DNA of 64,000 nucleotides from Mesorhabditis belari (lineage: Eukaryota > Nematoda > Chromadorea > Rhabditida > Rhabditidae), in assembly GCA_958450365.1 (NCBI GenBank), contig CAUEEP010000933.1, positions 1,921,001 to 1,985,000 on the forward strand, in the 5' to 3' direction. Shown here in pieces: positions 20,895-34,500 of the stretch. Positions within the stretch are counted from its first letter, which is position 1, and each line of letters begins with the position of its first letter. The notes beneath the pieces were generated by a model. The model saw only the letters and a program-made list of their open reading frames with translations, was not told the origin of the DNA and searched no databases. Both the position numbers and the translations under genes were made by a program.

Positions 20895-20926
<32 letters not shown>

Positions 20927-23900
20927 GCAGCTGCTGTTGCTGTCGTGCCAGCTGTTCCGCAACAATCGACCACTCGTCATCCAAAGGTTTGCTTTTGGCA
21001 AATGTTCAGCCAGGGTGCTTAGAATAACTCTTTGCACGTTGCATGCTTAAAGAGCACTTGAGCAGTATTATTTGCAGTTTGGGCTGTTTAGTATCGTCGC
21101 GTGATGGTTAGTTCTGCAAGACGTGGTGGCGGACCGAGGACTTCTTGGCTGATGGACAGAGGACGCCCAATGATTCCAGCTGCTGATGTTCCTGAAGATC
21201 TCGTCGCTCAAGCCCAAGTAGTGCTCCAAGGAAAGTCTCGTGATGTGATTGTTCGAGAATTACAAGTAACGTTTATTCCTAGATCACTTAGATATTTTGC
21301 TTTAGAGAACAAATCTGAATGTGAATCAAGCTGTGAACAATCTGCTATCTCGAGATGATGATAATGAAGATGGTAATGTTTGCTAGATTTTAGGCAAGAC
21401 CTTTTTGTTCAGATGATCTAGACGAAAGGGGAGAAATTCTGATTCCCGAGGAGCTAATCGCTGTTTTGGAGGCTCGTCATCAACACGGTGGTCCTACTTC
21501 GGACCTCACGCGCAATTTGGAAGCAATCTTTATGCCAGAGGAAGGACGAGTGCCGCGTGGCGAGAATCACGGAAAAAGTTTGCCTGATATCAATTTTGCT
21601 TGAACATTTACTTTAGAAGAAAGCAAAGGCGCCGATTCGTATGAGGAGTTTCTCTTCAAGGATCAAGTTGAATTCTGGCAAAATGAAACGATGGCGCAAG
21701 AAGAAAAGATGCTGTTGTATGAGATATTGTAAATTTATCTCTACCTCTATTCTTTAGATTCACCGACATTACCGCTTGTGCTACAGAAATTATTGGACTT
21801 GCAGATGGAAAAGCTTACGGATGGAAATGGTGTGATGCAAACGGAACCACTCAACTGCACCAACGAGCACGCGATGTGGCTGGAGGTATATATTTGTGTG
21901 CGATCAAAAAAACGTTGACCTTTAGATTCAAAGATTGTCAGAATGTGTTCATCTTACCTTCGAGTGGCAGTTCTCTACGAAAAGCTAGAAGCAAACGGCG
22001 AAATGATTCGAGAGATTGGATCATGGGTCGACCCGACGGTCATTCCAGGCAAAGTCGGAATGGCCCTATCGGTGAGAGGCTATTTTGGTTGTAAACTATT
22101 CAAATTTTGCTTTAGCAAGTGATTCCACAACAACGCAGTATTGATTACTCGAAAGCTCGTGGTGACGCGCACTTTTTCTGCACGGATCTTTATGCTGGAT
22201 TCGTTACGCAAAGTGGTTGGATTCATTGGAGGTTAGCTAGAATCACAGGTGCACATAAATTCCACAAGTTTAGTGGCATCATTCCTCCATCAGAGAAAAT
22301 CATCAACTTTGGAAAGGCACTGGCAAAGAAAGAAGCACAGGCAAAACAAGAGGGACGCGGCGAAAACGAGATATGCGTTGGAGCTGAAGTAACACCGAAG
22401 GCTTCGCCAATCTACGAAGCGGGAAGTGTTGCGGTGATGCTAAAAGATGGGGCCCTCAAGGTAGTTGACTTTGGAATTTTTTTGGTTTAACATGAAATGC
22501 TTTTATAGGTTGGAGTGCTAATGGAACGAGCATGGACGCTCACTGAATCATGCCGGTTTCGCATTGTCGACAAGAGTCAGTACGATTTGGATTTTAAAGA
22601 TCTTTGTAAAGAGCAACCTATGGATACTGGTTGGTTTATTTACTTGTAAAACTCATTCAGTCAAGGTTTAGAGAAAGTTGGCGAAACTCGGAAGACGAAG
22701 GCGAATGACATTGAATTGCAACCGCAAGAAGAATGGTCAATCAGCGAAGCGGTCTTCATTTACGAGCAGCCGAATGTAAATCTGTGGACTGTTGTCATTG
22801 TATGTGGAAATTTAACCACTAAATTCATTGAAATCTTCAGCATGACCGAGATTCAAAGCAGTGTGTGGTTGTCAACCCACGAGAAGCTCCGTGGATCGAT
22901 GTTCCTAGAAACGAAATCTCTGTTTCACACCCGAAGTTTCACGAGAGCAAGCTACAGTATCGGCTTTCGTTTTAGCATTCATTTTTCTTGTTTTCAGGAT
23001 ACGTCAAGTATCTCAACTGCAAGTAAAACAAGCTTCGTGGGATTGTACACAATTTCTCGACTCACCGAAAAGCATTGAAACGACAAGAGTCTCACTCAAA
23101 ATGCCAATTGCTTATGACGTTTTGTCAAGTGTTGTCGCCGATGAAAAAGGTTATAAAGGTTTTAGTTTTCTTCTAATCTTTGCAAATTGTTTAGGTCTTC
23201 GTTGTCTTGTTTGTACAGACGGTTTCTACAGCATTCTACGGGTCTCGTTAAATGGACGCTTGCTCTCAAAACATCCGATGCCATTTGGCTCATTTTCGGT
23301 CAACGACAGCTCAAAGCAACTGGAAACATTGACGGAGCATCCTGATTTTCCATTATTTGTGAACTTTTCAAAAGTGAGCAGCTTTCCTTCTAACGGCTGA
23401 TGATTTTAATTTTAGAAAGATGCCCTCTTTGTCCAAACAAAGCCGAATTCCATGATGCTGCCAATGCAACGAATGGGAGATGGAGGATTCAAGGAGCTGA
23501 TGTCGTTTCAACAACCACTTTGTCCTTTGCAATCACTATGGATTGACTCCGTTTCTAACGACAAAGATCACAAGTGAGCTGCTGAGAAAACGGACTTTCT
23601 AACCTTTTTAACTTTAGGAACACTGGCTCTGTCATCATTTTTGGTCTATCACCACCAACGACTGGCAACCTACTGCAAGCTGTTTTGGACTGTGATGTAA
23701 AAGCTGTGAGGAATGAACTGGGTCGATTGGCTGATGGTATGTTTATTGAATTTGTAGCCTCAACTTTCCTGACTTGTTTAAGTTTCTGAAGCAAAGCAAG
23801 CCGCATCTTTTGGAATTTCTACGGCACAGAATGAACAAGAAACGCTCGTCTTCAACGATCTTGGCGGGAATGTGCTTCATGCCGCGGTCCTCCTGGCAAG

Positions 23901-26900
23901 CTCAGCCTCGAACAAGAATCAAGCAGACAAACCTAAAGAAAGTATTGTAAAAAATTATGGGTGGCAAATATTTATTTTAGAAGTTGGACCTACCACCGAG
24001 AAACCGGAAGACCAAAAGTTGCCTCGACTCCGTTCTTCGCGCGCTAACCAAGAAGTAGTGGCTGCTCTTCGTGAGCCCGAAGTACCCGGTAACGATTGTG
24101 AATTAATTACATTGCCTATTTCGAGATTTTAGCCATGTCACCATCTTCGAATGAGCCAATGAGCAAGTTGAAGCAGCGACAGAAAGATGCCATGGAAATC
24201 GTCGCGCTACTGGTTGATGCGCCTTTTGTCAACAAACACTTCTTCGTCAACATTTTGAAGCAAAAAGTAAAAACATCTCTTTTATTAAAATTCAGTTGTT
24301 TATATAGGATTGCAATGGTCTGAATCCATTTGGTTGCGCCATTCAACAAAGAGCTTACTCAGCCGCCAAGGTCATCTGGGAAACAAGTCTTCGAAGAAAG
24401 GTCGATATCAATATCCTTCTTGCTCCACCACCGGATTGGGCATCATCGACCGATCACACCAAGAGCTGGGCTTTGTTTGCTTTGGCTATTGCTGACACTT
24501 GCTCATATACTTGGACCGGACAGACACGTGTGAAGATGGTCAGTCGAGTTTTGTTATTCTTTATGTTCTGCCTTAGGATGTTTACGAATGCCGCACTTGC
24601 AACTTGACCGGTTCGAGCTGTTGTTGCGCGGAATGTATCTTGACCTGCCATAAAGGACACTCAATGTGGGTAAAATATCTGGTTGTTTCTGTGATCGGCG
24701 CAATGTGACTTTTTTAGCTCCCTCAAAGAAACAAGCTCAGCTGCCTACTGTGATTGCTGGGAAAAATGCGCGTGCAAGGCTTTGGTTGGTTTGATCCTTT
24801 GAAAAATAATAAAAAAAAGTTTTATTAGGTTTCTGGAAACTTGGAAGCACGGATGTGGTTGTTCAAAGAAATTATTGCGAAGACCGACTACCATTGTTGT
24901 CCAAGTGAGAAGTCCCAACATATCATCTACTTTTTGGCTCAAACTGTGGCTCGACAGAATGTTGAACAATCGGCCTATCGGAGGAAGTCGCATAGACATC
25001 CTCGCGAAGGTAATATGAAAAGTTTGATATTATCGTTAGTTTTTTTAGAAGCTCCACCAAATACACCCGAACAATGTTTGGATCCACCAGATTTTGCCAC
25101 AAAGGCTTTGAGTGTTTGTTTGGGAAACTCAAAAGTTCTTCAGCAATTCGTGATGGAGGTTTTATAAATTTTAATCGCACTTTTGCACTACTTTAGGTGA
25201 CCAACAATGACTTGAACCCTAACGAATTGGATAACGTGGGAAAAGAAGAGTGGCGCCAGCGCTTCAAGAGCGAGCAACTCGACGTGACGCTGTTTCTTTT
25301 GCTGACGAAGTATTGTGTTTTGAAAATTCATTGTATAATTTTTATTTAGATGTCCTTCTACTAATTTGGCTTGTTTGGTGGAGCTTTTGCAAAAAGGGAT
25401 GAAAAGAAGACAGGACGCTGCGGGCCCAATCGTCGGTCGAATTATCCGAGCCATTCTGCGAATTTATGCTCTTCTTTGCTCATTGTCAACCACGGCGTCT
25501 ATGGTGGCAACAAATGGAATCTTCACTAAAGTGTGTTTGATGGCTATATCCTTATGATTTTTTTAGTTTCCGGTTACTATTGACAAAGATGACCAACTCG
25601 GGATCGGAATCTTTAACCTTCGCCGCTTGCTTACTGGTGGAAGTAAATCCGATGATCCGAAGCCAGACAAGTAACAAATATTTGAACAAAATTGTCACCT
25701 TATTGTTTTAGGATCATTTACGTGATGAACAGATGCCATGATGTTTTGAAAGCTTTTCGCCCATACACGAGTTTGGAAGCTGCACGTATGGCGAACGGAC
25801 TGATTCATCCGGTCGTTGTGGGAAGAGCTGCTGCCATCATGCCGATCAACACGAAAATCGCGGATAGCGAGATTTTTGCGGTAACTTGGCTAGAAAATTT
25901 TCAGAAAGGGGAAATGTTTAGACGATTGAGAAAACACTGATGCGAAAGCCAGCTGCCAAGGCGCGGCCACATGGTGATGAAGAAGAAGACAAGCAGACTG
26001 GCGATGAAATGGACAGCGATCACAATTCGCTTGTCTCGTCAAGCACTTTTTCGATGAACGAAGAAGAGCGCGAAGGTGAGGGTCTAGTTCTTAAATTAAA
26101 AAGTTTTTAATTGTTTAGATCAAGTCTCGGATGGAGATGAAAGCGCTGCTTCCTTTTTCAGCGATGAGGCTTCGGAGGTAAACTTTCTTTTTGCCTCGAA
26201 TTTAAATCTAATGATTTAGGACGAGGATCATTATGATGAGGAGGAGAATCAGGAAGAGAACGGGCAAGACATGGAGCACGGAGACGAAAACCTGGTAGAT
26301 TTAATTTGTTTTATGTATGTTTATATGTTTAGGAACGTATGCAGATTCTTGCCTTTGAAAGACTACTGAACGCTCGGGCAGAAGGCCGAAACCGACGTCA
26401 CGAGAATCGCAACCATAGTCGTAGACAGGAAAGACAAGAAGCTGGTGAAACTTCCGCGAATCACGAGAGAGGTAGAATTTTACTTTGGTACTACTGTTAC
26501 TAAATTATTTTAGTCGATGTCGTACCTGAAGGATATGCTGCTGCTCAAGAATCCGCTGCCGATTCTTCTTCGGAAGTTATGACAACTCTACCACGTAGGG
26601 ATTCAGTGGTAAATTCATTCTACTTATTTTTCACTACCAACAATTCTAGGAAACTGCCAGTCGCCAGCCACCAAATCGATCGCCACAAGAAGCAGTCATG
26701 ATATTTGCCACCGAGAATGTGGGCCAACCATTAACCGGTAAGTTTCTGGAATTAGATGCTACTATGAATTATTTAAGCATCAGGGAATGTGACATTGGGT
26801 GAAGCAGGGGACAAGTCTACCGTTAATGATCATCACATGGTACGTTTTCTATCTATCTTGTAAACACATAATCTAAATTTAGAATGGTGACAGCATCCGT

Positions 26901-29718
26901 CATTTGTGCTCGTCTTTCTATATTATGGCACGACTTGCTTTGGAGATTGAACTTGAGAACTGGAAAAACGACGGTGGCCCTGATAGCTTGGTGAGCTTTA
27001 TTTACGAATTCATATATCAACATGTAGTTAGAAACTTATCGAAGCGTCTCTGGGTCCAGCGTGGAAATGGCTTGCTGCAGCGCTTGATACGACTGAACAG
27101 AAAATCACACTCTCGAAGTCTCGACAAATTGACGTGAAACTTGAGGCGGGGTGAGCGCTCAAATCTTTTCGCACATGAGTGATATTCTAGGAATGTGCTG
27201 AAGGAGTTGAGTGAGGTGCCGACAATGTCGTCATCTGAGCTTTTGATCGATCTGATGCGCTCATCCGACGGAGAGTTCGGCGATCATCCACCAATTTTGA
27301 ACGCTGGCCTCCTCAGACCATTGGCTCTACTGACAGATGTGTTTTTACTACGGTGCCGGGTGCTCGACACTGTTCGTTCAAGGAAAGTCACGCAACAGCC
27401 AACTATTGGTTCCTTTTTTGAGGTTTGAATGATACTTTATTTTATTGCATTATTTCATTCAGAGAGGCCTCAACTTCAGCTATCCTGGTGTTATTTTGAG
27501 TGAGAAAAGCTCCATTTTTGATGATCCGCTGAAATTGGCAACTTCGCCTCTACTCCTTCAGCCGACTTCCGCCAGACTCGATTACTTCAATCATCAAAGC
27601 GCAAAGATGTCATTGGAGAATTGGGACCAACTTTACGAGAAACAACTGGACCTCGAACTGAATGCCACTAGCAGGACCACTCCGGAAGAAAACCAACGCG
27701 TTGCTGCTCCATTCGAGAAAGACTCCACTCTTCAGTTGCTTGAAGTGGGTTTTGAATTGGTTATACGCAACAATCATTTTTAGGTTTTTATTTTATTTTA
27801 GCGCAATTATTTTAGGTTCGCGCAGAGTCAAGGTGGTCAAATGCATTAGAATGTTTGGCGAAAAACTTCCATGCGGAAATCTTTACTGTGTGCGGCCGCG
27901 AGGTTTGTTTAGAGTGGCCAATTTTAAGAATTTCGTTTTAGGTCAAGAAGTCTTTGTTGATCATCGGACATGCCAGCTACAATGTGAGGGCGCATTACTT
28001 CAACCAAAAGATTTTTGAATACAGTGGCCAAAATCCGAGCAAAAAGATTACTTTGGAGGTGACTTCTTGTCAATGGTTATTAAATCACTTGTTCTGTAGA
28101 ATTTGTCACACAATGCCGAGAAGTTGATCAGGGATACGGCCTCTCAATTGGATGCTCAATTCTTGAAACGTCTGAGTCCAAGAGTGCCGCCTGGGCCAGT
28201 ACTATTTGCATCCGAGGTGAAGACTTGATTGTATATCTAATTATATGCTCTAATATTTAGATGAAAGTCAGCTACGAAAACGAGCCAGGCGAAGGTCAGC
28301 AGTTGGTGGTGGACCTAAATTTGTTATCTTTAGGAAGTGGCGTGGTCCGAGCATTCTTTTCATCATATGCGGAGGCCCTGATGACCTTACGGAAATTGCC
28401 ACAAGGAACCTCTCTTCAAGAAAAACAAGATGACTTGACTGAGCCCAAGATTGATGACAACGCTCCTTTGTTTTACCAAGTTAGCCTGGCCTTAATTTTT
28501 TTCCAATCTTTTCATTCAGATGTCGACTGGCCAAAAAGTCTTCTCTATGTGCCCGGGCAACGGAACTCCCAAACGCTTGAGCAATTTCCGCAATGTTGGA
28601 AGGTTGGTAATTCAAGCGCAGATTTCAATAACTTGAATTCAGGGTCTTTGGCTTGGCTCTTGTCCAAAAACAAGTTCTACCACTCTCTTTGCCTCGCCAT
28701 TTATGGAGAGCAATCGCCGCCGAAACCAGTTTTTTGCTTTCTTTCCACGATTTGGCTTTCGTGGATCACGAAGTAAGGGCAGCTATTTCCGAGTCAAAAA
28801 GTTTTTGATTTCAGCTTTATATGAGACTTCGGGAACTTATCATGGAGAAGAAAGACGAGAAGGCCCTCACAAAAAAAATTAAATGATTTGGAACTGTACT
28901 TCACGTGTATGTTGCCAAAAGAAGAAACCGATGGAAAGGTGAGCTTTGTGGAAAAAAAGTTCTTGATCTTGCTAATTAGACACCCCGAGAAGTCGAATTG
29001 TGCCCGGGAGGAAAAGAAATGCGTGTGACGAGCTCAAATCTTCCCCAATACGTTTACCAGCTGGTGAAATGCAGACTTGGCCGGCCAGAACTGCAGCAAT
29101 GCTATGCGGTTTGTATCTTTTATTTGTCAATTTACCCTATTACAGTTATTTGCGCAAGGCATTCAAGACGTGGTTCCAGCTGGATTTTTGGCCCATTTGA
29201 CTGCTGAAGATTTGGCCTTACTTGTCAATGGAGTTGCTGAAGTAATCTCGCTTGAGTATTATTTTTCAAGTTCAAATTTAGATTCCCATCGATCGCCTCA
29301 AAAAAGTTAACGACTTTCCAAGAAGAGTGCCAAATCTCGCAATCGGATCTCAAAAAGTTGGAACGCTGGTTTTGGGAAATCGTGGATCGATTCAGCGACA
29401 AAGAGAAACAGGTACCTTTGTGAGGTGATGGGAAAATGAATGTTATGTTCAGGACTTGATTTACTTCTGGACGGGCTCTGCGACGCTTCCGGCACTGGAC
29501 GAAATGTTTGTGGCACGACCGACGATTGTGATCAAGTAAGAGCCACTACTAAAAAGTACAACTATATCATATTTTGATTTAGAAACTTGTCGAATGATCA
29601 CTTACCCTCTGCGAACACTTGTGTCTCTCGTCTCTACATGCCGCACTACACGTCGAAAAACACTATGTACCTCAAACTACGCCATGCCATCCAAATTAAA
29701 GTGTTTGGTTTTGTATAG
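20485..29718 (+). CDS. ubr-5: UBR5/EDD/hyperplastic-discs-type UBR-box HECT E3 ubiquitin ligase
   Basis: About 53 short exons give roughly 2,350 aa. Domains in order: an N-terminal block; a UBA-like segment ([20 protein letters not shown] then [18 protein letters not shown], 21180-21370) close to human UBR5; a WD/RCC1-like middle region; the UBR zinc box at 24490-24790 ([52 protein letters not shown]), which binds N-degrons; an acidic/Arg-rich disordered stretch (25940-26700); and the HECT domain from about 27830, with [29 protein letters not shown] and the catalytic Cys in [12 protein letters not shown] (about 29620), ending KVFGFV. The MLLE domain present in human UBR5 is absent. Two 1-nt homopolymer shifts (28871-28878, A8 for A7; 29300-29305, A6 for A5) break the frame as written. 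AATAAA is at 29807. Confidence 0.93.
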
Positions 29719-30029
29719 ATTGGCGTTATTATTATTATTTTTGCGTTTGAATTTATTGTTTTTAAAGAATGGAATGTTTCTCAAGTCAAGTATTGCATTG
29801 TTTTCAATAAATGTTTTCTATCAAAATCGTTAAAAGGCGCAAATGTTTAAATGAAAAAGCATTGATGTTATTTGAGTCCATTTTAAAGGACAATGGCGTT
29901 TTTAAAAGGATTTAATGGTTGCGTTTGCGTTTGCGTTGGTTGGGCTTTGAGCTTCAAATTTGAGCGTTAATGTGTCGATCGCTAACTCGTATCTTGCAAC
30001 TTATCACTGTTGTCACTTTCTTTTTTCAG

Positions 30030-30410
30030 ATGGCGTCCGCTTCCTCTACAGCGGTTTTGCGGTACCGGGTTGCGGTGGGGCTTTTTCAGCGATTGCGCAA
30101 ATGGTGTGTGGACTTCTTCTGGATTACCCTGTTCTGCTTGATGGGATTTGTAGACGATGAGCGGCAAAAGTGCGCAACAAGCAAGCGAAACACTCTGTAT
30201 CACAGGAGGAAATCAACGACTGAAAGGATGCGATCGCGAACCAAAGAAATCGCCGAGATCGAGATGAAACTGTTACGACATTTGATGAGCCCGCTGAATG
30301 AGATGATTCTATCGGTGCGAAAATCATCGAAGAAACGACCCATCGGAATGGTCTCTCGTCCACCATCGCCTCAACTATTCGATATCTGCGAGGAGACCGA
30401 GGAGACTTGA
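30030..30410 (+). CDS. Small hypothetical membrane-associated protein
   Basis: The ATG lies directly after a T6CAG acceptor, 312 bp downstream of the UBR5 stop on the same strand, so it could be the second cistron of an operon. Single exon, 126 codons. An N-terminal basic segment (VLRYRVAVGLFQRLRKW) is followed by one likely membrane span (CVDFFWITLFCLMGFV). Then comes a basic, possibly helical cytosolic part (RSRTKEIAEIEMKLLRHLMS) and an acidic end (FDICEETEET). No family recognised. GC content and codon use look coding compared with the AT-rich flanks. Confidence 0.5.
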   Translation: MASASSTAVLRYRVAVGLFQRLRKWCVDFFWITLFCLMGFVDDERQKCATSKRNTLYHRRKSTTERMRSRTKEIAEIEMKLLRHLMSPLNEMILSVRKSSKKRPIGMVSRPPSPQLFDICEETEET

Positions 30411-31577
30411 CGTTGTCTCCCAATTACGAAGATGTACCCTGCAACAAAGTAAGACTTATCTAGGTCAGTCCACTTTACAATTGTATCTTTGTTGTGAATA
30501 TCTTGCTTCCGCTTGGAATTTTAGTTATTAAGCTCTGGTTTCTTCACATTAATCTTTGTGACTCGTGTGTTTAGAGTCGAATTTTTCTTATGGTTAGAAT
30601 ATTATGATTTGTTTTTGATCGGGTAACTCGTAATCTCCTCATAAAACGGGTTCCTTTTTGCTTAAAAGATCATCTTTTATTATAATATATAATCTATGAC
30701 TTTGGTATCACTCTTGTAAACTGCTAGTTTTTGAATTTACAATTTCATGTGTTTTCTTTGGTAAATGGTGAGAAATGAATTTGATGCAGATTTTCCAAAA
30801 GAAGCAAAACTAGCTTGAAATTTTATGCGGAAAGTTGACAAAATTTGTATGAAAATGTATGCTAATGAAATGGTCATTGTTCCAGCTGGAACAGCGCAGA
30901 AATCTCAGCTTTGAGTGCAAAAATGGTTTACTTCTCGAGTTGATCATTTTCTGTACTCTGTGCTTTATGAATGGGTAGACGCACTCAAATGACGTATTTT
31001 GATTTGGTAGATGTAAGTAAATTTGTCATTAACTGAAATCTTCGCAAAAGTGATCCGAGTGCGCCAGAAATTAGTAAATTTTGACTTCGAACCTCTGCGA
31101 AATTAGTGAAAAACAGCGGCGATTGGGGTTTTTTTATGTTTTTTGGAGGTTTTGGAAACTTTCAAATCTGCTTCTACATCGCGATGAAGCACTGCCTCAG
31201 TTGCTTATGACAGAACCACAAGCGGCGATCCCTTTCACGCATCCAGCAGTTGGTACTCTTTGAGTCAAACCTGGACCAGATCAATCCCAAGCCAGCCTCC
31301 ACCATTGACCGGGGTTCGGCAGTCTCACTTGGAGGTCAAAGGAAAATTCCTTTAATTTCATCTCTTTCTCGTAAAAAACTGATTAATTCTCGATTTAATC
31401 AACAAAAATATGAAAAATATTGACAAAAGACGTTTATCGAGATGGGAAAATGAGAAATTTTCATGGAAAATATAAGAAAATAAAATAATTTTAAGAATTC
31501 AATAAAAAACTTTGTTTTTTTTGCAGAAAAATCGATTTGTACTGGGAAAAAAATGAATGAAAACACTAAAATGCCGA
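30411..31577. other. Intergenic, AT-rich
   Basis: Nothing convincing. It separates the hypothetical plus-strand gene from the 3' end of the minus-strand two-RING gene. A 60-codon frame at 31081-31263 has no support. Confidence 0.5.
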
Positions 31578-34500
31578 TTATTTTGAACTTAAAATCGAGA
31601 AATGACGGAGTTTAAAGAAATTGAGCAAAGAATCTCGACGTTTCACCCATTTAACCACTTTCAACTGTGCCTCCATTCTCGGCAGCTCGTTGAGGAAATC
31701 TGAAAGAGAAATGGATTTAGATACATTTAAAGTCTTAGCTACCTTAGCAACATAACTTTTTTTCGACTTTAATGCACTGTAGCTTAGCTGTAGGATTGAT
31801 TGGCATGGATTGTTTCGGGTTTAATGCGCTTTAGCTTGGCCTTTAATTGATTTGCTTGGATTGATTGGCTTTAAATTTGCCTAATCTCCGAAATTTCTGT
31901 AGTTTTCAATAGAAAAAATGGGAAAAATAAGGGATTACGATAGCCCTATACCCCCGCTAAAGATCGGCTAATTGAAGAGCTCAAAGCGCAAAGATTGATG
32001 CGCGCCCGGGATTCGAACCCCCGACCTCTCGCTTACCGAGCAACTCTACTAGCCATTACACCACGCTGAACCTGATACTCCTGTTAAGCCAGAGGGGCTT
32101 AACTCGAATTCCAACTTCGTTTGGAACTACCATCTGAAAAACTAGCTTAACAGCTTAAGGGCGAGTTTTTCTGGCCAAGTTGTATCTGTCGTCATGGCGC
32201 AGTCGGTAGCGCCCCCGTCTACAAGCCACGTGACCCGGGTTCGAACCCCCTTACTGCCTTCAATTGCTTCAATTTTGAGTTTTCTAATTTTGATTTGAAA
32301 TGAAAAACTACAAGATATTCTAAGGAAAGCAATTCTACAAAGGGATTTGAGTTTAAAGTTCGATTCTCGATGTTCAATCGTCGGAAACTCGATGAACTCA
32401 CCGAGGAAAGCGTTCGCGTAGAATCTCTCCTCATTATATTGATTCTCCGCTCTGCATATCGGGCATCTCAATTGGTAAACGCTTGGCCACTCGTCGTCGT
32501 CGAATGGGAAAATGATACGTAACTTCTGCGAGCACTCCAAACAAATCGCATGACCGCAGAGGAGATCCATTGGCGAGAGTAAAGGGATCGACGTGTTTAC
32601 TGGGAGATTTGTTGAAATTCAGAAATGAAATACGAGCACTTAGCTTAGCTTTATCTACGAGCACTTAGTCTAGCTTTATCTACGAGCACTTCGTTTAGCT
32701 TTACGACTTTGCTTTCTGCAAAATTGTAAAGCTTTTTTTTTTCATGTTAATATCATTATTTTAAAGTCTAGAAGTGGTAGAATGATTGAAAATTGAAGGG
32801 AAAAATTCTTTGAGTCTCGTGGCCTTTTCAAATGATATGAATCCAACGCTGTGTTTTACGCTCATTTCAATGAGGTAGAAATGAGCTGCCAAAAAAAGGT
32901 GCGTAATGTTTAACTTGTTTTGTTTTGTTTTGAGAAATTTTGAGCCCCTCCTGTTAACCCGATTTTTTTTTCGACCCAAACTGTGGTTGAGTGGCTGAGT
33001 GCTGAGTGCTGATCAGTGGCTGAGTGCTCGTACAGAAAGCTTGGGGTCGAGACTTCAAAAGACCCGATCCGTCTCACTTTTTTCTTTCTTTCCTTTTTTT
33101 TTTGATTCTACGTTCTTTTGTGTTCTTTTATGAGTCCACAGAAACGTTTTTTTTTTTTTTTTTTTGCGATTGATTGCGATTCGATTATCGTTTATCATTC
33201 TTGTTAAACGTTTAATTGCTTTTCAATGGATACAAAGTGATTGTATACAGAGTTTTCAATGGATACAGAATTGCTTTTCAATGTCTTGCTTTCAATGACG
33301 AAATTTGCTTGCGCGAGATTTCATTTTTGACTTGTTACTTTTAAAATCGAAAAGAAAAAAAAAATCGTTTATGTGGACGCAAAAAGAAAACAGAAGAACG
33401 TAGAAAGGAAAAAAAAGGGAAAAAAAAAATGAGACGGATCGGGTTTGTCTCGATCCGTCTCGATCGGATGTCTCGATCGGATCGAGTCTCGACCCCAAAC
33501 TTTTTCTGTACAAACCACTCTTCTAAACCACTCATGAACAGTTTGAATTGAAAAAAATCGCCTTAAAAGGAGAGGCTCAAAACTTCTTCGATACAAGTTA
33601 AACATTACGCACCGTTTTGGCAGTTAATTTTTACATCATTCGAATCAGCGGAAAATTCTGCGTCGAATGGTGTAGCTGTTTCGAATCCAACTAGGCGTTC
33701 GGATCTGATCCGGACGTCTGAATCAGACGAGAATGAGTGTCGGAGGTTTCGGAATCCGATTCGGGCGTCTGAATCCGGTCATTGATTATCTTGTGGTCGG
33801 ATTAGGATGTCCGATACCGACCAAAAGATGATGAATGGCCATCCGGATCGGATTCGGATGGCCATTGACTATCTTGTGGTCGGTTTCGGACGTCTGTATC
33901 CGATACGGACATCTGAATCCGATACGGACGTCTGTATCAGATCCGGACGTCCGAATCCGGTCATTGATTATCTTGTGGTCGGATTAGGACGCCCGAATCC
34001 GATTCGGACGTCTGTATCCGATACGGACATCCGAATCCGATACAGACGTCCGAATCCGGTCATTAATTATCTTGTGGTCGGATTACGACGTCCGAAACCG
34101 ACCAAAAGATAATGAATGGCCATCCGAATCCGATCCGGATGGCCATTCATTATCTTGTGGTCGGTTTCGGACGTCGTAATCCGACCACACTCATTCTAAT
34201 CTGTTTCAGACGTCTGGATCAGATCCGAACGCCTGGTCGGATTCAAACGTAACATATATATGATCGGAAAAGGCTACGGGACCCAATGATCTTTCTCTTG
34301 TTAGTTTGATAAAGTTAAACGTTATTCTGTAAAGAAAGTCGATCGATTTCTGATTGAAAAGCAATTTTTTGGTTTTGGTTGGTTTTGATCACCCAAATCG
34401 ATCCAAATTCAAAAAAAAAAGGATCAAAAGCTACATAGAAAAAGCCTTTGTATGCCAGAAAGCGAGCGTTTCACGCTAGTTCACGCTTTCTTTCTCAGTG

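Noticed and set aside
33807..34112. 101-codon plus frame rich in DTDIRIR-like repeats
   Set aside because: Arises from the CGGACGTC palindromic satellite; both strands are open by composition.
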